From: Chrysogorgia sp. JL179-B06
Taxonomy: Eukaryota > Cnidaria > Anthozoa > Scleralcyonacea > Chrysogorgiidae
Length of the DNA stretch: 64,000 nucleotides
Direction: 5' to 3'
Assembly (NCBI GenBank): GCA_035772405.1
Contig: JAYKKM010000137.1
Coordinates: 1-64,000, forward strand
In this document: one piece after another, positions 58,885 through 64,000 of the stretch
Layout of the letters: each line of letters starts with the position of its first letter
Position numbering within the stretch: position 1 is the first letter of the stretch
Position numbers and translations under genes: made by a program
Notes under the pieces: model-generated
What the model was told of the DNA's origin: nothing
What the model saw: only the letters and a program-made list of their open reading frames with translations
The model's database searches: none

Positions 58885-59140
58885 TTTCTGCGATTGGTGA
58901 CATTTTGAATTTTCAGGATGCTACGCGGGCGTTCAACCTAATTTATGGCAATTAATGCTAATTTATATTAATATAATGTGGCTTGTTCGGGAAAGTTAAA
59001 CGCATTGGTAAAAGCCCGTTTATTGGGCTTTTAGAAAATGTATAGCTTGCGCAACAGTTATGGTTATTTCCAAATATATCAATAGAACAAAGAGGTGGTT
59101 AAAATCTGGATTTTTTTCAGCCGGAGAAAAAAGAGTTAAA
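58885..59140. mobile_element. MITE (ctctttcctg family), copy 2, partial
   Basis: ctgcgattggtgacatttt, gatgctacgcgggcgttc, agaacaaagaggtggtt and aaaagagttaaagg match the second half of 60691-61137 in the same orientation. The left half is missing. Confidence 0.8.
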
Positions 59141-59490
59141 GGAATTAATTAATTAACGCAAACCGTGGCATTCATCACGTGCCCACACAAAAAACAGAGT
59201 CCCAAAAACATGGGGCTTTAAAAAAACACGCGTACCCCCGAAAGATCGGGGTCCCTTGTACTTTCCCAAATGATCCACCCCTGCTGTTACATATATGTTT
59301 TTAAATACTATAAATGATATGAAAATATATCATGGGAAACACTATTTTGCTTGGGAAATCAGATTTATTTACTTCTATTTTCCAAAACGTTTGGATCAAA
59401 AAGCAAAAGCGAACTTGATATATATTGAAGATATTACAAATTAAATGATTATTCATGATCATTATTATCATTATAAACGTCACGATGCTA
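59141..59490. other. Kinase intron, no feature
   Basis: AT-rich. Nothing recognised. Confidence 0.4.
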
Positions 59491-59494
59491 TAAA

Positions 59495-59960
59495 TCATGA
59501 GTTGGGGAAATACATATACCTCAAAGTTGACTAAGATACGAATTAATCAAAATAAATGCATAAAAAATATATGCTTTGCACATCATGGTGAAGTGCTACT
59601 CTTTATTTTAACAATCTTGAAACTAGATAATATATTCAAATTGAGAATAGCAGAATTTACTTATAAAATTATAAACATGAAAGCAAATATTCCAAAGGTT
59701 TTCTCCGAGTATATTATCTAATCGAAAACGCAGCATTCTTATGATACAAGATTCGCTGCGAAAATGAACTTTATTAGATCAAAAGTAAGAACGAACTATA
59801 TGGAATCCATACCTATAAATTTATATCGTCAAAGATTTGGGAATCAGTTGATATAGTTGTAAAATGTTCTTCTTCTCTTCTTTTATTTAAAAAACATTAT
59901 AACGCTGCGCTTCTGGAAAGCCAGAAATAATTTTGATCATCTTATACTAGAGATATTGTA
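59495..59960 (+). mobile_element. LINE RT C-terminal fragment
   Basis: KLTKIRINQNKCIKNICFAH, then LDNIFKLRIAEFTYKIINM, HSYDTRFAAK and NLYRQRFGNQLI follow the thumb/connector order of L2/CR1-type RTs, with a stop at 59719. It is strongly AT-biased and decayed. Confidence 0.75.
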
Positions 59961-60204
59961 GCTTAATGTCATATAAATTTTAGACGATGTTTGCAGTGGT
60001 TGACTCGAAAGCTTCAGCTCCTTTGACACCTGCGCACGATTCATTTCTTGAACTATATTTTCGGTCTTTTAATTACTTTAGTATATTACTAGTATATTTG
60101 TTATATTTCAAAGCTCGATAAATAGTGCTAAATCTGAAAAAATCTGAAAAAAAATAAATCTGAAATACTTCTAAAATTAATTTATTTGCTTTTCTCCAAC
60201 CAAC
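59961..60204. other. Kinase intron, no feature
   Basis: Only AT-rich sequence. Confidence 0.4.
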
Positions 60205-60343
60205 CTTGATGTCGAGATGAACAATGTTTTTGCTATGCATGTATGCTAGTCCTTCAAGCAGCTGTCGCAAATAACACACAGCTTCTTTCTCTGTTAGATA
60301 TTCCTTGGCGATGATCTTTTCGAAAAGTTCTCCACCTCCAATG
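60205..60343 (-). CDS. MLCK/titin-like kinase, catalytic-loop exon
   Basis: Acceptor ctttttgtag|cattgg and donor atcaag|gttggt. The exon encodes IGGGELFEKIIAKEYLTEKE, then AVCYLRQLLEGLAYMHSKNI and VHLDIK. HLDIK is the H-x-D catalytic loop in the H-L-D form favoured by MLCK, titin and obscurin kinases. GGELFEKI is the hinge/D-helix seen in CaMK-group kinases. Its first base completes the Tyr of the hinge from exon 61851. Confidence 0.93.
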
Positions 60344-60690
60344 CTACAAAAAGATTGTTTTGGATTTTTTATACACTTGCATTTATCGTTCATCCACCTA
60401 TCCATTTTAAAACCCTTCCTTCTTCTTTAGATTCTTTCGATTCTCTCTTCCTCCTTTCCTCCCCCCCCCCCCCCTCCATCCATCCCTTCCATCCCTATAC
60501 TATACAAACGGCATATATCACAGCACATGACCATATATATATGCACCCAATTTCTCTGATAACACGCTTCATTTAAGGTTACCGTATACCTTCAGAAACA
60601 AAATTTAAAAAAATTGTTTATGGACAGCAATAAAGTTTTTGTGCCAAACTTTCATAACAAAAAAATATATTATCGAAAACGAGTAATTAA

Positions 60691-61137
60691 CTCTTTCCTC
60701 ACCGGCCCAGTCAAAACGGGTCTTAGAAGACCCGCAAAGTCGCCAATCGAAAAACACGGCACACGGTAGCGCAAGAATAAAAATTGAAATTCGACAAGCG
60801 CCAGGAACATGAGATCCACGCACACGCCAAGTTTAATTTGATTTCATAAACAACTCTGCGATTGGTGGCATTTGGAGTTTTCAAGATGCTACGCGGGCGT
60901 GCAAGATGGCCTTTTCTAGAAAAATGTAATTTTTTCAACCTAATTTATGATAATTAATGCTAATTTATATTAACATAATGTGTTTTGTTCGGGAAATTGA
61001 AAAGCACAAGTAAAAGCCGGTTTATTGCGCTTTCAGAAAATGTATAGCTTTCTCAACAGTTGTGGTTATTTCAAGAGATATCAATAGAACAAAGAGGTGG
61101 TTCAATTTTGGATGTTTTTCAGCCTGTCAGGAAAGAG
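60691..61137. mobile_element. MITE (ctctttcctg family), copy 3, complete
   Basis: TTAA at 60687-60690 and 61138-61141. Ends ctctttcctcaccggcc and cctgtcaggaaagag. It is the most complete copy and lies within the element 60577-61793. Confidence 0.9.
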
Positions 61138-61169
61138 TTAATGGAAGAGAACGAACGATTTAACGTTTT

Positions 61170-61232
61170 CAACCGGAACGAATTAATGAATGAACGAACG
61201 AACGAATGAATGAACGAATGAATGATTGAATA
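61170..61232. repeat. (gaac/gaat)n microsatellite
   Basis: gaacgaatgaatgaacg-type units, about 15 copies. Confidence 0.9.
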
Positions 61233-61850
61233 GCTTCATTTAAGTGTCAATGTATTTAGCTCTATTACAGCTAATTGGGGACAACTAAATTTAATTTGTG
61301 TTTTTCTTTCAAACACTGTTTTCTCGAAATGTATTTTTCGCTCTAAGTATAAATTTTGAAAAGCAACAAGAATTGAATTTATTCGATTTCATATATCGCC
61401 AACAAAACCTTGTTGGGGAATTTTCTAATTCTTAAAACGTTTACATTAGCGACCTTTCCTGTCCATTTACTTTTTTTGTCAATTAGTACGAAATATTGCA
61501 TAACTTTTTACTTGAATCAAATAGAAAAAATCCTCGACAACGTTTTTCAGCGCTTTGTATCCGGTCTCAATGGCAATAATTGGATTATTAAAAAATAAGC
61601 TCTTCAAAGCCGATCATATCCTCGTACAGGGATCGCAAGAAACTCGCCGATTTATTAGAATCGAAAATTATCAGCATTTTCTTGTAGGAAATTTTATTAG
61701 CATTATTTGATATTGAGGTTACGATATCTGCCATATAATTTGGACGCGCTACATTCTTTAGACTGGAAACACGCCTGAAGGTATAGGGTAACCTTAACAA
61801 CACGGTGAAAGCAAAAATCAATATGCAGACAAACCAAATATTTTACTTAC

Positions 61851-62054
61851 TAGTCCATAACCATTCCAATACTGCCTGTGCTCTCATAGCATCCGTATAA
61901 CGTAACAAGCTTCTCGTGCTTAAGCTTTTTCATCATTGCCATCTCTCGTTCAATATCTGCCAGAAGTTTTGGATCTTTAAACAGAATAATCTTGATGGCG
62001 AACATAGCCTTGTCTGATTTACGTTCGCATTTTTTTACAATTCCATAAGCACCT
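61851..62054 (-). CDS. MLCK/titin-like kinase, N-lobe exon
   Basis: Acceptor taatttatttag-like (ttatttag|a) and donor gacta|gtaagt. The exon encodes RGAYGIVKKCERKSDKAMF, AIKIILFKDPKLLADIEREM, and LKHEKLVTLYGCYEST then IGMVMD. It covers the glycine loop (G-x-G-x-x-G, its first Gly being in the previous exon), the VAIK-type lysine (AIK) and the C-helix Glu (EREM). The preceding exon(s) are not in the visible sequence or not recognised. The kinase belongs to the CaMK group. Such kinases phosphorylate myosin light chain or act as mechanosensors in giant muscle proteins; which applies here cannot be told from the domain alone. Confidence 0.93.
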
Positions 62055-62059
62055 CTAAA

Positions 62060-62440
62060 TAATTCCAATAAACAACGACATAAGAAATGCTTTTTTGTAA
62101 GCTATGATTGTTCGGTGATTCATAAAAATTTCACCCCTCACGAGATGCAATGTAAAAAATGTCATGTATGTATAAAAAGTAGTCAAAATTGAAAAACAAA
62201 ATAAATATTTTACCAGAATATCATACATTATATATTGGACATAAACTGATTATACCCAAGTTGGTAGCGAGGTGTTATGTTCTGCTCTGTAACCTTAACC
62301 ACTCCTAGTTGAACAGAAGCCCAATTATAGGGGTTCCGAGGGCCTACGATATAAGTTCGTTATTTGAGAAGACCCGAAAGTCTTACCATTTTCTGATATT
62401 ATTGCTAAGGCAGCACTTTCGCCTCAATTATTTTTAAGAC
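62060..62440. other. Upstream intron of kinase, no feature
   Basis: No ORF or repeat recognised. Confidence 0.4.
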
Positions 62441-62455
62441 CCTGCATGAGTAGAG

Positions 62456-62528
62456 GTCCGAACCAGGATTTGAACCTGTGTCTCCCAGCTCATAGACGTG
62501 TGTGATACCACTAGACCACAACAGCTGG
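62456..62528 (-). repeat. tRNA-like SINE head
   Basis: On the minus strand, box A gtggtctagtggtatcac and box B ggttcaaatcctgg are correctly spaced and resemble Glu/Asp/Gly-type tRNA promoters. The anticodon arm is poor. The adjoining gagcctgggtacgaggttgc is a phrase common in anthozoan repeats (from memory). Confidence 0.55.
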
Positions 62529-62814
62529 CAACCTCGTACCCAGGCTCTTCTCTCTTGAACAGCTGGCTCGTGGATGCGACGTTGCTATTGACCCATGCAG
62601 TGGAGTGTTCGCTGTAGTCGAGCAACAATTTCCGATAACCGGGATAAAATTACATATTTTTTATTAACCGTGAGCGGGCGGAATTTATAGGCATTCCTGC
62701 AATTTGATTGGCTGCCTGAGCGGGCGGTTTTTTGCTATAGCTGACCACGATCACAGAATCCTAAATGCTAATTTTTTATGGCGATATTGTTCTAATCCGG
62801 TAATTAATAACATT

Positions 62815-62855
62815 CGTACACACACACACACACATATGTGTGTGTATATATGTGT

Positions 62856-62926
<71 letters not shown>
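62815..62926. repeat. (CA)n/(TG)n/(TA)n microsatellite
   Basis: acacacac, tgtgtgtata, then TA to 62926. Confidence 0.97.
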
Positions 62927-62930
<4 letters not shown>

Positions 62931-63111
62931 TCAAACATCATTAATAATTCAGGAGGAAAACACAAAAGAAAATCACTACCGTATCGTTGTTTTAAATGTG
63001 ATAAAGATTCGTCCTGATTTACATAAACTTTATCTTTGATTTTCTCGGCTTAGACAACATCGATTTTCAAAATTACTACGCCAATGAACTTATCAAATGG
63101 GTCGTGTTTGA

Positions 63112-63208
63112 AGCCGTTTAATAAACTCGCAGCACGTGTTTTATCAGATCTAAAACACTCGGGCTACGCCCTCGTGTTTTAAATCTGATAAAACACTGCT
63201 GCTCGTTT
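63112..63208. repeat. Palindrome with acacgagggcg/cgccctcgtgt core
   Basis: tttaataaactcgcagcacg pairs with the right end (ctgctgctcgtttattaaa), and aaaacactcgggc with gccctcgtgtttt. The loop is tacg. Confidence 0.85.
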
Positions 63209-63329
63209 ATTAAACAATACATTATATATATATATATATATAATATAATGTATTATAATATTAAAAATATTTATTAAGTTGACTCTGACTAACTAAAAAC
63301 GTATGACAACGTTCAAAATGTTCTTAAAG

Positions 63330-63364
63330 ACGTTTCGATCAAAAAGCTTCGATCTTCGTCGGTT
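63330..63364 (-). ncRNA. Hammerhead-like core, second Penelope family
   Basis: ccgacgaag, hairpin atcgaagctttttgat, then cgaaacgtc. This is the layout of a hammerhead core with c-u-g-a-n-g-a and gaaa elements, although the start is ccgacga rather than ctgatga. Confidence 0.45.
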
Positions 63365-63433
63365 AAAAAAGGTAAAAAAGCAATTACAGCTTATTATATA
63401 CAGTAGGTTAAAAATTATGTAAATCAGTAAAAA

Positions 63434-63960
63434 CTACGAGAGGGATTTATAAATCTCAGGAATGTCAATGTGATCATTTCCAGCATTAGAATTTCTTTGG
63501 GAATGCCACGCTTCAAGGAACAGTCTTTTATGATAATTTGTCGCTTTGTCAATAATCTTAGTGTTTTCAAAATCCATATTGTGGTTTTGTTCACTAGTAT
63601 GCTGGGCTATTTTCGAGTTTTTGTCATGTTTTTGTATTGCTCTTGTGTGTTCTTTAACTCGGGTTCTCAAAGCTCTGTCCGTTTGTCCAATATAAACGAA
63701 GTTACAATCTTGGCAATCGATTCTATAAACTACACTCCTTGTATCACCTTTATCGAGTTTGTCTTTAGGTTTTGGAAAGCGTTGGCTCAAAATATTCAAC
63801 GGTTTATAGCCTACTTTAACATTTTCGCGTCGCAAGACCCTAGAGATCTTTTCTGAGACGCCTTTGACATATGGTAATACGACAAGGCTAGTGCATTGTT
63901 CATTGGAACTTGTGTTGTTGTTAGTGGAAGGGTGCGGAGTTTTCCTTTTAGCGTCACATT
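63434..63960 (-). pseudogene. Penelope-like C-terminal ORF with GIY-YIG domain
   Basis: The frame is open from about 63960 to 63434 with no stop. LVVLPYVKGVSEKISRVLRR is the linker typical before the endonuclease. VVYRIDCQDCNFVYIGQTDR has the C-x-x-C knuckle and a Y-I-G core, and LRTRVKEHTRAIQKHD follows with the catalytic Arg region. QHTSEQNHNMDFENTKII is the late GIY-YIG segment. It is truncated by the window edge or by (TA)n on the 5' side, so the RT is not visible and activity cannot be judged. Confidence 0.85.
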
Positions 63961-63969
63961 TCTTATTAT

Positions 63970-64000
<31 letters not shown>

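Larger units (their letters stand above)
60577..61793. mobile_element. TTAA-flanked TIR element (ggttaccgtatacc)
   Basis: TTAA at 60573-60576 and 61794-61797. The left end ggttaccgtataccttcag mirrors the right end ctgaaggtatagggtaacc. It contains the nested MITE 60691-61137 and a gaac/gaat microsatellite (61170-61232). No transposase. Confidence 0.88.
63246..63960 (-). mobile_element. Penelope-like element, 3' part (second family)
   Basis: Minus-strand coding sequence from the (TA)n at the window edge to 63434, then a 3' tail with a hammerhead-like core (63364-63330), ending near the TA run at 63220-63245. It differs from copies A and B in sequence, so it is a separate family. Confidence 0.85.

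Overview
The window reads as metazoan nuclear DNA, most likely from a cnidarian and probably an anthozoan. It is AT-rich. Genes are split into short exons with GT..AG introns, and the intergenic and intronic space is packed with transposon remnants: Penelope-like elements, CR1/L2-type LINEs, one Ty3/Gypsy element, and many short terminal-inverted-repeat elements (MITEs). The lineage call rests on gene style and repeat content alone, so it is an inference. No bacterial-style operons, rRNA genes or CRISPR arrays are present.

Layout. 1-2.4 kb: a duplicated unit of about 0.7 kb built from minisatellites, with a degenerate tRNA-like piece between the copies. 4.1-7.5 kb (minus): a decayed gene with a zinc-ribbon start and a HECT-domain exon, carrying a foldback MITE in an intron; a separate Cys-rich remnant lies just downstream. 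7.6-15 kb: a minisatellite, long palindromes, (TA)n tracts, two Penelope-like copies arranged head to head, and three tRNA-derived SINE-like units. 17.3-32.8 kb (plus): a five-exon gene for a small GPI-anchored immunoglobulin-superfamily protein (signal peptide, atypical Ig domain, canonical Ig domain, fibronectin type III domain, GPI tail; 373 residues). All its introns are phase 1, and its 10.6-kb second intron holds nested LINEs and MITEs.

33-45 kb: LINE pieces, an SGNH-esterase ORF of a retroelement, a hAT-like transposase tail, several MITEs and one unrecognised single-exon ORF. 45.2-49.75 kb: a complete but inactivated Ty3/Gypsy retrotransposon with both LTRs, interrupted by a hAT-type MITE. 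50.1-62.1 kb (minus): exons of a Ca2+/calmodulin-type (MLCK/titin-like) protein kinase domain, with large introns full of MITEs and LINE fragments. 63.2-64.0 kb (minus): the 3' part of another Penelope-like element.

The two apparently intact host genes (the IgSF protein and the kinase) are independent. What links the rest is repeat biology. At least six short-element families are flanked by TTAA, several sit inside other elements with their target duplications still readable, and Penelope ends carry hammerhead-ribozyme-like cores. All calls were made by eye from sequence and translations; splice sites and family assignments have not been tested against transcripts or databases.
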